The position numbers were made by a program, and so were the translations under genes. Shown one piece after another: positions 17,085-25,627 of a DNA stretch of 64,000 bases. Each line of letters opens with the position of its first letter. Within the stretch, counting starts at the first letter, position 1. Location: NCBI RefSeq assembly GCF_000971985.1, contig NZ_KQ040799.1, positions 62,001-126,000 on the forward strand. Reading direction: 5' to 3'. The notes beneath the pieces were generated by a model. The model saw nothing but the letters and a program-made list of their open reading frames with translations. It did no database searches and had not been told where the DNA came from. This DNA comes from Paenibacillus dauci. GTDB lineage: Bacteria > Bacillota > Bacilli > Paenibacillales > Paenibacillaceae.

Positions 17085-17558
17085 ATACTCATCCTTTGTA
17101 TTTGATTTTCAACAAATACTACCTTTTCAATAAATACTGCATATTGAGAGTAAGCCAGTTATATTGATGTTAGATATGTTATGAATATTTTCGAGATATT
17201 GGTATAATTCGCGTTTATTATAACATGTACGAGAGATATAAAAGCCTATATTTCAAATTACCGTTTATACATTTGTTGAAGTTACAAATATGGATTCCTG
17301 TGTGTATAAATTAAATGACATTGATAATCTTTTCTGGTTATATTAATTAACAATACAGTCACATTATAAATGAATTATATACTTGGATAGAAATTCATTT
17401 TATGCATTATTCCATAGTATAGTTATTGTTCTCCTTTTGATTTCTCCTTTAATGATGGTTTGCTTGCAGTTTTGAAGTTAATTCTGTGCCAGCTCGTATG
17501 TGCTGCTCTATCTATTCAATCCTGTATCATCTTAATCTCAACTCATGGAGGGAATACC
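17085..17558. other. AT-rich divergent regulatory region between murK and amiE
   Basis: 474 bp with no convincing gene. Adjacent to murK are the direct repeats at 17106-17138. On the amiE side a weakly hydrophobic reading frame could be joined to amiE from TTG at 17460, but it has no ribosome site. I read the region as control sequence for both transcripts. Confidence 0.6.
17106..17138. repeat. 15-bp direct repeats upstream of murK, likely operator
   Basis: TTTTCAACAAATACT (17106-17120) and TTTTCAATAAATACT (17124-17138) differ at one base and are offset by 18 bp. Their position just upstream of the murK start suggests binding sites for a regulator, possibly of the MurR/RpiR type. Confidence 0.55.
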
Positions 17559-18755
17559 ATGACTGAATCTGTACCTTCCGTACCCACAAAATATCATACC
17601 TGTTCAGCGATAGAACCTCTGTCCTCTGACCAACTGGAATGTATATGGAATCCGCTGCACCTGGCTTGCCGACAGCGGATTATTCCAGGCGCTTCGGCTG
17701 CTATATACTGGCGGGGTCATTGTTGGTACAAAGCTGTAGGCTGGGCAGTCGATACAGATCATATGCAGATTGCTGCCGATACCCATACAGTATACGACTG
17801 CGCTTCATTGACCAAAGTAGCCGTTACCCTGCCACTGATTCTGACGCTCGTCGAACATGGAATGCTGGAATTGGACCGTCCAATATCGGCTTATCTGGCT
17901 GAATTCCAGACAGGTCCCTACCAACAGATTACACTCCGCCAGCTGCTCAGTCATACCTCGGGAATGCCTGCTATCGCCGATTTCCATTCATCTGCCGCTC
18001 TGACTCTGCCAGAGGCGATCCAGGCAATCAGTCAAATGCCACCTGCCTATGAAGCGGGGCAAGCACGTATGTATAGTGATCCAGGATTTATAGTGCTGGG
18101 AGAACTGTTCACGCGAATCAGCGGACTTCAGCTGATAGCAGGCGCTGAGCAATATATTTGGAAGCCACTGCACATGGAGCAGAGTATGTTTGTTCCTGGG
18201 CCAAGTCACGCAGCTATTAGTGCTGCTACTGAATACGATAACCAGACAGAGAGTTATCTGCAGGGCATTGTACATGACGAGAATGCAAGGGCACTCGGTG
18301 GGATGTGTGGACATGCCGGATTATTTGCTACCGCGAGCGATCTGCTGCGCTATGCGCAATACTGGCTGGAAGCTGTACATACCCCGAGGATGCAATCTCC
18401 GGCGAATCTATTCACTGCTCCGATCCCTCCGCTTTCACTTTCCGAGCAGCTTCTGCACGAAGCTGTCACCCGGCAGACTCCACTGCTTCCTGGAACACGG
18501 CGGGGACTTGGCTGGGTACTGCAGGGAGATGAAGCGGATGTATCCGGTCCTATTCTATCTCCTGCTGCATTTGGACATACCGGATTTACCGGCACCAGTA
18601 TTCAAATCGATCCGAGTCAGCAGCTGGCGATCGTACTGCTGACCAACCGGGTTCATTATGGGCGTACACAGTCGATTCAGCAGCTACGCAGAGATTTTCA
18701 TACGGCTGTAGCTTCAGCCCTGAACCGCCTGCCAGCACAGCCGTCATCCTACTGA
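17559..18755 (+). CDS. Serine beta-lactamase-fold hydrolase, AmiE-like N-acetylmuramyl-L-alanine amidase
   Basis: A class C beta-lactamase/penicillin-binding-like serine hydrolase of 398 aa. The SxxK motif is SLTK (TVYDCASLTKVAV), the YxN-like motif is YSD in ARMYSDPGFIVLGEL, and the third motif is HTGFTGT. B. subtilis AmiE (YbbE) belongs to this family, is encoded beside murQ and removes the peptide from MurNAc; the same neighbourhood here makes that role likely. I chose the ATG at 17559 because of GGAGGG upstream. This start gives no signal peptide, so the enzyme would be cytoplasmic, unlike the exported Bacillus protein. General esterase activity cannot be excluded. Confidence 0.8.
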   Translation: MTESVPSVPTKYHTCSAIEPLSSDQLECIWNPLHLACRQRIIPGASAAIYWRGHCWYKAVGWAVDTDHMQIAADTHTVYDCASLTKVAVTLPLILTLVEHGMLELDRPISAYLAEFQTGPYQQITLRQLLSHTSGMPAIADFHSSAALTLPEAIQAISQMPPAYEAGQARMYSDPGFIVLGELFTRISGLQLIAGAEQYIWKPLHMEQSMFVPGPSHAAISAATEYDNQTESYLQGIVHDENARALGGMCGHAGLFATASDLLRYAQYWLEAVHTPRMQSPANLFTAPIPPLSLSEQLLHEAVTRQTPLLPGTRRGLGWVLQGDEADVSGPILSPAAFGHTGFTGTSIQIDPSQQLAIVLLTNRVHYGRTQSIQQLRRDFHTAVASALNRLPAQPSSY

Positions 18756-18785
18756 CAAAGGAACAACCGTATAAATGGAGGATTC

Positions 18786-19061
18786 GTGAGGCTGCGTGAG
18801 ATTATCGGAATGATTAACCCGTCCGAACGTAAAGTGGCCTGCTTTGCTCTGGAGCATCCGCGGCAGCTGGAGAATCTGGAACAGGAACGTTTTGCAGCCC
18901 AACATATGGAATCTTGGCAAAGCCGAACTTCCATTTCCCAATTTCAGTATCCAGATTACAAAATAGGCTATCCAAATAAACAGACATCAACATCATCCCG
19001 TTCTCTTTGGTCACGCAACACAAATACTCCTCTCCGGTTTGGAGAGGAGTATTCTGATTGA
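18786..19061 (+). pseudogene. Truncated MurR/RpiR-type regulator remnant
   Basis: The frame starts with GTG at 18786 behind GGAGG, 30 bp after amiE. The first 35 residues (LREIIGMINPSERKVACFALEHP) match the start of RpiR/MurR regulators, where PSERKVAxFxLEHP is conserved. After about residue 40 the helix-turn-helix, the whole sugar-phosphate SIS domain and all similarity are missing. The frame runs on through unrelated sequence and a hairpin to 19061 (91 codons). In B. subtilis murR is part of the same locus, so this is best read as the decayed 5' end of murR. A functional mini-protein is less likely. Confidence 0.7.
19023..19053. repeat. 13-bp perfect inverted repeat between converging genes
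   Basis: AATACTCCTCTCC pairs with GGAGAGGAGTATT around a 5-nt loop. Neither side has a clear T-run, but its place between amiE/murR remnant and a minus-strand gene suggests a bidirectional transcription stop. Confidence 0.6.
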
Positions 19062-19074
19062 AGCCGGGAGAATA

Positions 19075-19248
19075 TTATTGCTGCTGTGCCAGTTCATAGC
19101 GCTGTACCAGTTCATTGACCTTGGCACGTACGATCAGATCCGAATTGTTGCGATTGTATAGAATCAGGCAGACTTCTTTGATAAAAGCAGTCTTTTGCTC
19201 TTCGTTCAGCTCGGTCAGTCTCTGATCCAGAAATTCGCGAATTTCCAT
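19075..19248 (-). CDS. Small conserved-looking protein (57 aa), function unknown
   Basis: ATG at 19248 is preceded by GGAGGAG at ideal distance; an in-frame GTG/ATG at 19266 is less well placed. The product is predicted largely helical and charged (EIREFLDQRLTELNEEQKTAFIKEVCLILYNRNN, then NELVQRYELAQQQ), with no signal peptide or membrane segment. I do not recognise a family. The good ribosome site and amino-acid composition make it a real gene. Confidence 0.65.
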   Translation of the reverse strand: MEIREFLDQRLTELNEEQKTAFIKEVCLILYNRNNSDLIVRAKVNELVQRYELAQQQ

Positions 19249-19397
19249 ATAATCTCCTCCACTCATCCAATTTGTCTGTAATAACCTTGCCTATGAGTCT
19301 AATCTACAATGCAAGCATTGAGCAAGCCTTTCATTAAAATATACATGCTATATCACCCTATTCCGATCTGCTGTGACATCAGGCACAATCTATACAG

Positions 19398-19434
19398 AAA
19401 AGCAGGCAGCCGGGATGACGGCTGCCTGCTTTTT
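19398..19434. terminator. Terminator downstream of folE
   Basis: AAAAGCAGGCAGCCG with CGGCTGCCTGCTTTTT, a 13-bp stem with A-run and T-run on both sides, so it can work in either direction. It follows folE on the minus strand. Confidence 0.85.
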
Positions 19435-19472
19435 GTTTGTTGTTTGTTTGTGTGATTCAGCAATTCGGTATT

Positions 19473-20069
19473 TTAGTGATCTTTGATCAGCGACAGGAAC
19501 TCTGCACGTAGTGGCGCATCATTCTGGAATCCACCGCGTACAGCGGACGTAATTGTCTTGCTGCCCGGCTTTTTGACACCACGTGCGCACATGCACAGAT
19601 GTTCACCTTCAACGACAACCATTACACCGGTTGGCTTCAGTACTTCGTCGAGAATATCAGCGATCTGGCTTGTGATACGCTCCTGTACCTGAAGACGGCG
19701 GGTAACCGCTTCGACCAGGCGGGCGAATTTGCTCAGACCGGCAATTTTACCGCTTGGTACATAGCCAATGTGCACTTTGCCGAAGAACGGAGCCATATGA
19801 TGTTCACACTGGCTGTAGTAGACGATATCCTTGACGATGACCATCTCTTGATGATTCTCGTCAAAAGTAACACCCAGCGCCTCGCGCGGGTCTACGCTGT
19901 ATCCGGCAAAGATCTCCTCGTACATCCGCGTTACCCGTGCAGGCGTCTCCAGCAATCCTTCCCGTTCGGTATCTTCACCGATCAGGTTCAGGATTTCCTT
20001 GATATGATATTCAATCTGGTCGCGATGTGCTGCGACCTTCAGGTTGGTATAATCCTTAATTCCAGCCAT
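19473..20069 (-). CDS. folE: GTP cyclohydrolase I
   Basis: FolE converts GTP to 7,8-dihydroneopterin triphosphate, the first step of folate synthesis. The 198-residue product shows SQCEHHMAPFFGKVHIGYVPSG, RLQVQERITSQIAD and GEHLCMCARGVKKPGS. The zinc ligands are the Cys and His of QCEHH and the Cys in HLCMC. The ATG at 20069 has AAGGAGG six bases upstream; an in-frame ATG at 20087 lies before this site and is not used. It stands alone here rather than in a folate or trp operon. Housekeeping, cytoplasmic, homodecameric in the family. Confidence 0.96.
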   Translation of the reverse strand: MAGIKDYTNLKVAAHRDQIEYHIKEILNLIGEDTEREGLLETPARVTRMYEEIFAGYSVDPREALGVTFDENHQEMVIVKDIVYYSQCEHHMAPFFGKVHIGYVPSGKIAGLSKFARLVEAVTRRLQVQERITSQIADILDEVLKPTGVMVVVEGEHLCMCARGVKKPGSKTITSAVRGGFQNDAPLRAEFLSLIKDH

Positions 20070-20121
20070 GCTGACCTCCTTCCACATTCAAGGCCTTCAT
20101 GCACTGATGCCTGTCATGTAA

Positions 20122-20397
20122 TTATCTTCTACGCTTGCCCTGATTGCCACGGCCCATTGGAGGCATTTGTGGCTTCGCGCCTTTTTGGGGAGCGCCGCCG
20201 TTTTTCATCATTTGCTGTGCTTGCTGCATCTGCTTCGGATTCAGGTTATAGCCCATTTGCTTGGCCATTTTCTGCATCATCTGCGGATCGCTCTGCATTT
20301 TTTCCAGTTGTTTGCGCAGGTAATATGCGCCAATGAAGAAGCCCCCGACGAGACCCACGATAAGAGTCACGATAGGTATGACCCAGTTCCACCACAT
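20122..20397 (-). CDS. YneF-family (UPF0154) small membrane protein
   Basis: The product starts with one transmembrane helix (WVIPIVTLIVGLVGGFFIGAYYL), followed by a charged cytoplasmic segment LRKQLEKMQSDPQMMQKMAKQMGYNLNPKQMQQAQQMMK, the signature of the UPF0154/YneF family. A Gly/Pro/Lys/Arg-rich tail extends it to 91 aa, longer than the usual 70 or so. I use the ATG at 20397; the longer frame to 20487 has no ribosome site. The function of YneF is not known. Confidence 0.8.
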   Translation of the reverse strand: MWWNWVIPIVTLIVGLVGGFFIGAYYLRKQLEKMQSDPQMMQKMAKQMGYNLNPKQMQQAQQMMKNGGAPQKGAKPQMPPMGRGNQGKRRR

Positions 20398-20541
20398 AAT
20401 AAGTGCCACCCCTGTATATTCATTGTATTTCGTTCCCGGAGAGCTCTGGCTTTCCTTGCCGTTGCAGGCATGAACAGCACTTATCATACCATTTTACCGC
20501 CTGCTCTAGCAAACATTTTCATACCAAAGATTACGCCCCGT

Positions 20542-21576
20542 CTAATTCATTACCGCTTCAATGAAAACGGTTGTAGCATTCGCCAGATCAATCTCTTTGA
20601 CATCAAGTGAATCGCCACTTCCGCGTACGATCCGCACGACCGGACGTCCTGGCAGTCCTCTGTGCTGGCTCACGACTACGCCGGTTTCCCTCGTGGATAG
20701 CCGGACACCCGTTCCATTCGGATAAATGGAAATAATGCGGGTAAATTCTACCAGCAGATCATGATCCAATGCTGTACCCGACATTGCCATCATCTCTTCG
20801 CACGCTTCATGCGGCAGTAAGCTTTTGCCGCCGTGTTCCTTGGGCGTGATCAGATTGTCGTACGTATTGGCAATCGTCACGATCCGGGCATACCGATGAA
20901 TCTCCTCGTGACTAAGGCCGCGCGGCTGACCGGTTCCATCCATCCGCTCATGATGCTGCAGCGCTACGTGTGCAATCATCAGATTGAAATCCCGCTTGGA
21001 CTTGATCAGCTCAAATCCTCTCCAGGTGTGATGCATTTTGGAACCGGGAATCAGATCAAAAGCTTCGCTGCCGGACACTTTGCCCACATCATGCAGCAGG
21101 GCACCAATCGCCAGATCCCGCAGCTGCTGCTGGTTCATTCCGATATTCATGCCAATAATCGCCGACAGCAGACAGACATTCATCGCGTGCAGATAGCGGG
21201 CATTGTCTGCCGTCTTGATATCGGTCAGCTGTACCTGTACTTCACGCGCACCGATGATATCCTCCAATAGATGCTCGACGCTGAGCGTGATTCGCGCCGG
21301 GGTCCACTCTTTGCCGGATCGTACGGCATCAAAGGTATCACTCATTTCCCGGATCATGTGCTGCTTGGTCGCTTCGCTCAAAATCTCTTCAGGTTCTACA
21401 TCTGCGAACTGTTCATCCTGAATATAGATCATAGTAACGCCAATCCGGTTCAGTGTATTAATCATAAAGACGGTCAGCTGCACCCCTGCCGATAGCAGAA
21501 TTGTACCATTGCCCGAATAGACAGACTTGCCCAGATGCTGCCCCGTTTCTACATTATCTATACTTACGTATCTCAT
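20542..21576 (-). CDS. HD-GYP domain protein, putative cyclic-di-GMP phosphodiesterase
   Basis: An N-terminal domain of about 130 residues (MRYVSIDNVETGQHLGKSVY, GVTMIYIQDE) resembles the DUF3391-like region often found before HD-GYP domains. The HD-GYP domain follows, with GALLHDVGK and the second metal site IAHVALQHHERMDGTGQPRGLS. The usual GYP is GQP here, so the tyrosine that contacts substrate-side residues is replaced; metal ligands are kept. Members hydrolyse c-di-GMP and influence motility or biofilm. The ATG at 21576 has GGGG upstream and fits other family N-termini. No transmembrane segment, so cytoplasmic. 344 aa. Confidence 0.87.
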   Translation of the reverse strand: MRYVSIDNVETGQHLGKSVYSGNGTILLSAGVQLTVFMINTLNRIGVTMIYIQDEQFADVEPEEILSEATKQHMIREMSDTFDAVRSGKEWTPARITLSVEHLLEDIIGAREVQVQLTDIKTADNARYLHAMNVCLLSAIIGMNIGMNQQQLRDLAIGALLHDVGKVSGSEAFDLIPGSKMHHTWRGFELIKSKRDFNLMIAHVALQHHERMDGTGQPRGLSHEEIHRYARIVTIANTYDNLITPKEHGGKSLLPHEACEEMMAMSGTALDHDLLVEFTRIISIYPNGTGVRLSTRETGVVVSQHRGLPGRPVVRIVRGSGDSLDVKEIDLANATTVFIEAVMN

Positions 21577-21659
21577 CAGCAATCCCCTTTGGCTTACAAT
21601 GATAGATACTTCATGGAACCCCATCCTGCATAATGCCCGAAGCGGTTTATATTTTGATT

Positions 21660-22238
21660 TCAGAAAAGAACAGGCTGGCGCAAATATCCTTCCAGTTCCA
21701 ACAGAAGCTCCTTGCGATCCAGTCCTACGCCATATCCGACCATCTGACCATTCATGCCAATAACCCGGTGGCAGGGCACGATGATCGACACGGGATTACG
21801 GTTATTCGCTCCACCAACCGCGCGAACAGCTGATGGACTACCGATATGCACAGCAATCCATTTATAAGAGACCACTTCACCATATGGGATAACCTGAAGA
21901 GCCTGCCACACCTGACGCTGAAATGCAGTTCCCCGCAAATCCAGCTGCAGATCAAACTCCTGATGTTCACCGGCAAAATATTCATGGAGCTGATCGATTG
22001 CTTGACCAAGCCGTGATGGCGAATGGATAAGCTCATGATCACCATACCAGCGGCTGGACCAGCTGGACAGACCAGCATGCGCCTCACTATAGGTTTTGAA
22101 TTCCAGATGACATATTCCATGCTCCGATTGCAGCAGTGTCACCGGGCCAACCGGTGAGTCCAATTCGGCATAATACAACGTGGTTTGCGACTGTTCATTT
22201 TGCGGGATTACTGGTTCATGCAGCTGCTCGTCGGTCAC
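21660..22238 (-). CDS. ogt: Methylated-DNA-[protein]-cysteine S-methyltransferase
   Basis: This suicide repair enzyme transfers the methyl group of O6-methylguanine to its own cysteine. The acceptor motif IIVPCHRVIG is intact, followed by YGVGLDRKELLLELE; the helix-turn-helix-like region TAFQRQVWQALQVIPYGEVVSY is also typical. The N-terminal 25 residues are an extension. The gene starts with GTG at 22238 in a GTGA overlap with the end of queG, with GGAGGAAT upstream, so the two are translationally coupled. 192 aa. No ada-type regulatory domain. Confidence 0.93.
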   Translation of the reverse strand: MTDEQLHEPVIPQNEQSQTTLYYAELDSPVGPVTLLQSEHGICHLEFKTYSEAHAGLSSWSSRWYGDHELIHSPSRLGQAIDQLHEYFAGEHQEFDLQLDLRGTAFQRQVWQALQVIPYGEVVSYKWIAVHIGSPSAVRAVGGANNRNPVSIIVPCHRVIGMNGQMVGYGVGLDRKELLLELEGYLRQPVLF

Positions 22239-23413
22239 GCGGATTCCTCCTCCAGTATCCTTTTTGCTTCGATCAGGCGTTCGATTACCTCCTGCTCTTG
22301 CTCGCGCTCCAGCCCACGCTCTATAGCAGATAGCGCATCGGGACCACCAATCCGGCTCAGTGCCCAGGCGATCGTGCCGCGAATCATCGGACGTACATCC
22401 TTGAGCAGCATTTCGGTCAGACGGGGTACTGCACTTTTATCCTTGAAATTACCAAGAGCGATAATCGCATTGCGCTGGATCGGATTTTTGCCGCGCCAGG
22501 CAGCGGATGTATCGCCAAACTCCTGCTTGAACTCTTTGTTGCTCAGATCGAGCATCGGCAGCAGCAGCGGTTTGGCCTTTTCCGGATCAGGACGCAGATC
22601 TTCCTGGTGGTTCCAGTGCTTGCCTTTATTTTTGGGACAGACGATCTGGCAGGTATCACAGCCATACAGCCGGTTACCGATCTTGCGCATATGCTCATCC
22701 GACAGCATTCCTTTGGTCTGCGTCAGAAAAGACACACAAATTTGCGAATTCAGCTGCCCCGGACCAACGAGTGCTCCTGTTGGGCAAGCATCAATACATT
22801 TGGTACAGGTACCACAATCCTCGGTTACCGGCGTATCCGGCGGAAATGGAATATCCGTAATCATATCGCCGAGAAAGATCCAGGAACCGAGAGTAGGCGA
22901 GATTACCGCGCAGTTTTTACCGAAAAATCCAATGCCTGCACGCTGGGCTACAGCACGGTCCGAGAGTGCTCCGGTATCGACCATGCTCTCGATTCTCGCT
23001 TCCGGTACCCGTTCATGAATAAAATCTTCCAGCCGCTGCATCCGGTCTCTCAGCACATAATGATAATCCCGGCCCCAGGCCGAGCGTGCCATGATGCCCC
23101 GATACTGACCAGGCTCCGAACGCGGCGGATTTTCCATTTTGGAATGATAAGTCACCGAGATGGCGATGATGGAACGTGCGCCTTCCAGGGTTAGTGACGG
23201 GTTGATTCTTTTCTCCAGATCCGGTTCTTCAAATCCGGATTCATAGCCTTTGCGCCGGTGTTCTTCCAGCACTTCTTTCAGAAAAAGAAAAGGATCGGCG
23301 GTCGTAAAACCGATATCGTCAATTCCCAGCGATGGCGCAGCTGCCTTGATCTCAAGCTTAAGCTGTTCCCATCTTGATGTCGGACTTGGTATCATATATT
23401 CCTGCTGCGTCAC
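22235..23413 (-). CDS. queG: Epoxyqueuosine reductase
   Basis: QueG reduces epoxyqueuosine to queuosine in tRNA using cobalamin and two [4Fe-4S] clusters. Visible are the N-terminal domain (GIDDIGFTTADPF, ARSIIAISVTYH) and the catalytic region MVDTGALSDRAVAQRAGIGFFGKN. The ferredoxin-type cysteine sets are CGTCTKCIDACPTGAL and YGCDTCQIVCPKNK. A C-terminal HEAT-like repeat (RNAIIALGNF, VRPMIRGTIAWALSRIGG) is normal for Firmicute QueG. 392 aa; the first ATG was used, a second lies six codons on. Forms an operon with ogt, an arrangement that joins tRNA modification with DNA repair. Confidence 0.95.
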   Translation of the reverse strand: MTQQEYMIPSPTSRWEQLKLEIKAAAPSLGIDDIGFTTADPFLFLKEVLEEHRRKGYESGFEEPDLEKRINPSLTLEGARSIIAISVTYHSKMENPPRSEPGQYRGIMARSAWGRDYHYVLRDRMQRLEDFIHERVPEARIESMVDTGALSDRAVAQRAGIGFFGKNCAVISPTLGSWIFLGDMITDIPFPPDTPVTEDCGTCTKCIDACPTGALVGPGQLNSQICVSFLTQTKGMLSDEHMRKIGNRLYGCDTCQIVCPKNKGKHWNHQEDLRPDPEKAKPLLLPMLDLSNKEFKQEFGDTSAAWRGKNPIQRNAIIALGNFKDKSAVPRLTEMLLKDVRPMIRGTIAWALSRIGGPDALSAIERGLEREQEQEVIERLIEAKRILEEESA

Positions 23414-23496
23414 TCACTGTCACCTCCTGCCGACTGTTGTCAGCTATCTATTTATAATTATACCTGATCCAACTGGAAATACGTCTAAAAAATAGA

Positions 23497-23542
23497 AAAA
23501 CACACCTGCATCCCCCACGAAGCCGGAAGGCAAGATGTGTCC
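23497..23542 (-). terminator. Terminator of the GNAT gene
   Basis: On the minus strand ACACATCTTGC pairs imperfectly with GCAGGTGTGT and is followed by TTTTTCTATTTTT. Confidence 0.7.
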
Positions 23543-23599
23543 ATATATACAAAACAGTATGATGTAGTCTGTAGTTATTCCAAATTTATCTCTATAGTA

Positions 23600-24028
23600 T
23601 TATGCGTTAGCTGCGACAATGCTTAATTTTTCGTACGTACGAAGAATTTTGCTTTCATCATAGCCAAGAGCTGCATACAGTGGCATTACCGCCTCGTTAT
23701 GCTCGTCTCCTGCGATCATAATTCCGCTGACATTACGCTGCTGGAAACGTTTTTCCATTGCTGCGACCAGCGCTTTGCCAATTCCTTTGCCTCTCATATC
23801 GGGATGAACGGCAATACGGTAGTAACAACCGAAATTGCGGTCAATCGTACCAATTAACAAGCCAATAATTTCTTCTCCCTGCTCCGCAACCATAATCAGT
23901 TCGGAATCCCAGGACAATTGTCTCGCAAAAGGTCCCATAGTATGCTCATAGCATTCTTCCGACAGAGCTACCTGCAGCAGCTCCTTCACAAGGTTCAAAT
24001 CACTTAGCTTAAAGGAACGAATTTTCAT
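23600..24028 (-). CDS. GNAT-family N-acetyltransferase
   Basis: A single GNAT domain of 142 aa that moves acetyl from acetyl-CoA to an amine. The acetyl-CoA-binding motif A is IAVHPDMRGKGIGKALVAAMEKRF, with the preceding strand IIGLLIGTIDRNFGCYYR and the motif B region NEAVMPLYAALGYDESK. No extra domain. The substrate cannot be predicted from sequence. ATG start behind AAGGGAG. Single gene with its own terminator; the upstream side opens to a long AT-rich region. Confidence 0.88.
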   Translation of the reverse strand: MKIRSFKLSDLNLVKELLQVALSEECYEHTMGPFARQLSWDSELIMVAEQGEEIIGLLIGTIDRNFGCYYRIAVHPDMRGKGIGKALVAAMEKRFQQRNVSGIMIAGDEHNEAVMPLYAALGYDESKILRTYEKLSIVAANA

Positions 24029-24349
24029 GATCCAAACTCCCTTTTCATCAGCTTGATAAATACCGTTTCATTAATAACCCCTGACAATCATGTTCCAACA
24101 CAAAAAAGAAGGACATCTGCGTAGACAAGCCATACGCCCTACATAAAGAGTTGTGTAAAATCCTGCTGTACAGGAAGACGATAAGACGGCAAAAAAGCGC
24201 AAATAATTGCACAATATAATCTCAATGTTAATTAAACCACAATTTTCGAGGAAATACACCACTTTTCTTATGAAAGCGCTTCATATCTCCGTTTTCCGTC
24301 CATTTGCTCTTAGATATACAATTATTATGAAAAAAATCGCTGCGTATGA

Positions 24350-24382
24350 ATATTAATTGCAATCAATAAATATTCATTGCAA
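24350..24382. repeat. Direct repeats ATATTNATTGCAA with 20-bp period
   Basis: ATATTAATTGCAA (24350-24362) and ATATTCATTGCAA (24370-24382) are offset by exactly 20 bp, two helical turns, so a protein dimer could bind both on the same face. Regulator unknown. Confidence 0.5.
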
Positions 24383-24772
24383 AAGTGAAATCTTAAACTG
24401 AAATTATATTAGCAACAAACACAAGTATAACACTACCATGATCATGTCACTATACTTTTTGTCATAATTAAGCATTATGGCTTATATTGTGTCGATAAAA
24501 AATAGCTTTACTGGACAGCAGACTCATTTGTGCAGCAAAATTTTTACATATTGTATTTACCCTTTCCTGATTAATGTTCCTTCTTATTCCATTTATATCC
24601 AATATCGCTATTTCATTAATATATGTACATACGCTACCGATTCTTTCTGATTCTGCCTGTAATGAAATGTTTATGTACGATTTTTAGGGTTCAATGCGTG
24701 ATTTCGGTAATATAGAAATAAAAAATAAAATCGCCCGGATCCCTTGCCAGACGGACTTTCTAAACACAAATG

Positions 24773-24801
24773 TTGCTTTAGTCCGAAATATACGGTTTAA
24801 T
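24773..24801 (+). promoter_or_regulatory. Possible sodA promoter
   Basis: TTGCTT (24773-24778) and TTTAAT (24796-24801) are 17 bp apart, about 75 bp before the sodA start. The -35 is a weak match, so confidence is limited. Confidence 0.4.
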
Positions 24802-24881
24802 AGAGACAGTAACATGTTTATCTACATAGGGGACTTCTTTTATCGGTATTCCCCAATCCAAATCTCAGGAGGTATTTTACG

Positions 24882-25493
24882 ATGGCATTCGAACTACCAG
24901 CATTACCGTACCCTAACAACGCTCTGGAACCACACATCGACGAACAAACGATGATGATTCACCATGATCGTCACCATAACACATACGTAACCAACCTGAA
25001 CGCTGCTCTGGAAAGCGCTCCTGAACTGCAAAGCAAAAGCCTGGACGAACTGATCAGCGATCTGAACAGTGTACCTGAAAATATCCGCACAGCCGTACGC
25101 AACAATGGTGGCGGACACCACAACCACAGCCTGTTCTGGGAAGTAATCGGTCCTGACGCTGGCGGCGCACCTACTGGTGAACTGGCAGCTGCAATCGATA
25201 GCGAACTGGGCGGCTTCGACAAATTCAAAGAAGATTTCGCAAAAGCAGCAACTACACGTTTTGGTAGCGGTTGGGCTTGGCTGGTTGTTGGCAAAGACGG
25301 CAAACTGGCAATCACAAGCACACCTAACCAGGACAGCCCGGTAATGGAAGGTCTGACTCCACTGCTCGGTCTGGACGTATGGGAGCACGCTTACTACCTG
25401 AAATATCAAAACAAACGTCCTGATTACATCTCCGCTTTCTGGAATGTAGTAAACTGGGATGCTGTAAACGCACGTTACACTGCTGCGAAGTAA
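24882..25493 (+). CDS. sodA: Superoxide dismutase (Mn/Fe family)
   Basis: SodA dismutates superoxide in the cytoplasm. The sequence is a textbook member: [30 protein letters not shown] with the first metal histidines and [13 protein letters not shown]. The metal-specificity region FGSGWAWLV comes next, and [29 protein letters not shown] carries the Asp and His ligands. The GGG before HHNHSLFW and other features resemble the Mn enzymes of bacilli. 203 aa. Start ATG behind CAGGAGGT. The codon use (GCA, CTG and AAC rich) is strongly biased like acnA, consistent with high expression. Single gene followed by a terminator. Confidence 0.97.
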   Translation: MAFELPALPYPNNALEPHIDEQTMMIHHDRHHNTYVTNLNAALESAPELQSKSLDELISDLNSVPENIRTAVRNNGGGHHNHSLFWEVIGPDAGGAPTGELAAAIDSELGGFDKFKEDFAKAATTRFGSGWAWLVVGKDGKLAITSTPNQDSPVMEGLTPLLGLDVWEHAYYLKYQNKRPDYISAFWNVVNWDAVNARYTAAK

Positions 25494-25543
25494 TCGGAAG
25501 ATCCCCTTTCTTACGTAACAGCAAATAACGCGACATATAGACG

Positions 25544-25577
25544 AAAAGCTGTCCTGTTCATACAGGGCAGCTTTTTT
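25544..25577 (+). terminator. Intrinsic terminator of sodA
   Basis: AAAAGCTGTCCTG with CAGGGCAGCTTTTTT, a stem with one bulge and a T-run. Confidence 0.85.
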
Positions 25578-25627
25578 GTGCTTTTTCGGATTCCTATAGT
25601 GTTGGAGTTGATTGCTTCATTCACTCC

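Larger units (their letters stand above)
24029..24881. other. Long AT-rich intergenic region upstream of sodA
   Basis: 853 bp without a recognisable gene. It contains the start region of the GNAT gene, a near-palindromic TGAAAGCGCTTCA (24271-24283), a pair of direct repeats (24350-24382) and the sodA promoter. No riboswitch or RNA fold was recognised by eye. Its length and AT-richness are unusual for this gene-dense window. Confidence 0.6.

Noticed and set aside
17460-17558. N-terminal extension of the AmiE-like protein as an export signal
   Set aside because: Starting at TTG 17460 would give a hydrophobic stretch, but no ribosome site precedes it, while GGAGGG stands before ATG 17559.
24271-24283. 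TGAAAGCGCTTCA as a cre (CcpA) site
   Set aside because: It lacks one base in the right half relative to the consensus TGAAAGCGCTTTCA and lies hundreds of bases from the nearest starts. Too weak to list as a regulatory feature.
24694-24954. 86-codon plus-strand frame across the sodA start
   Set aside because: It runs out of frame into sodA, has no ribosome site and includes the sodA promoter.
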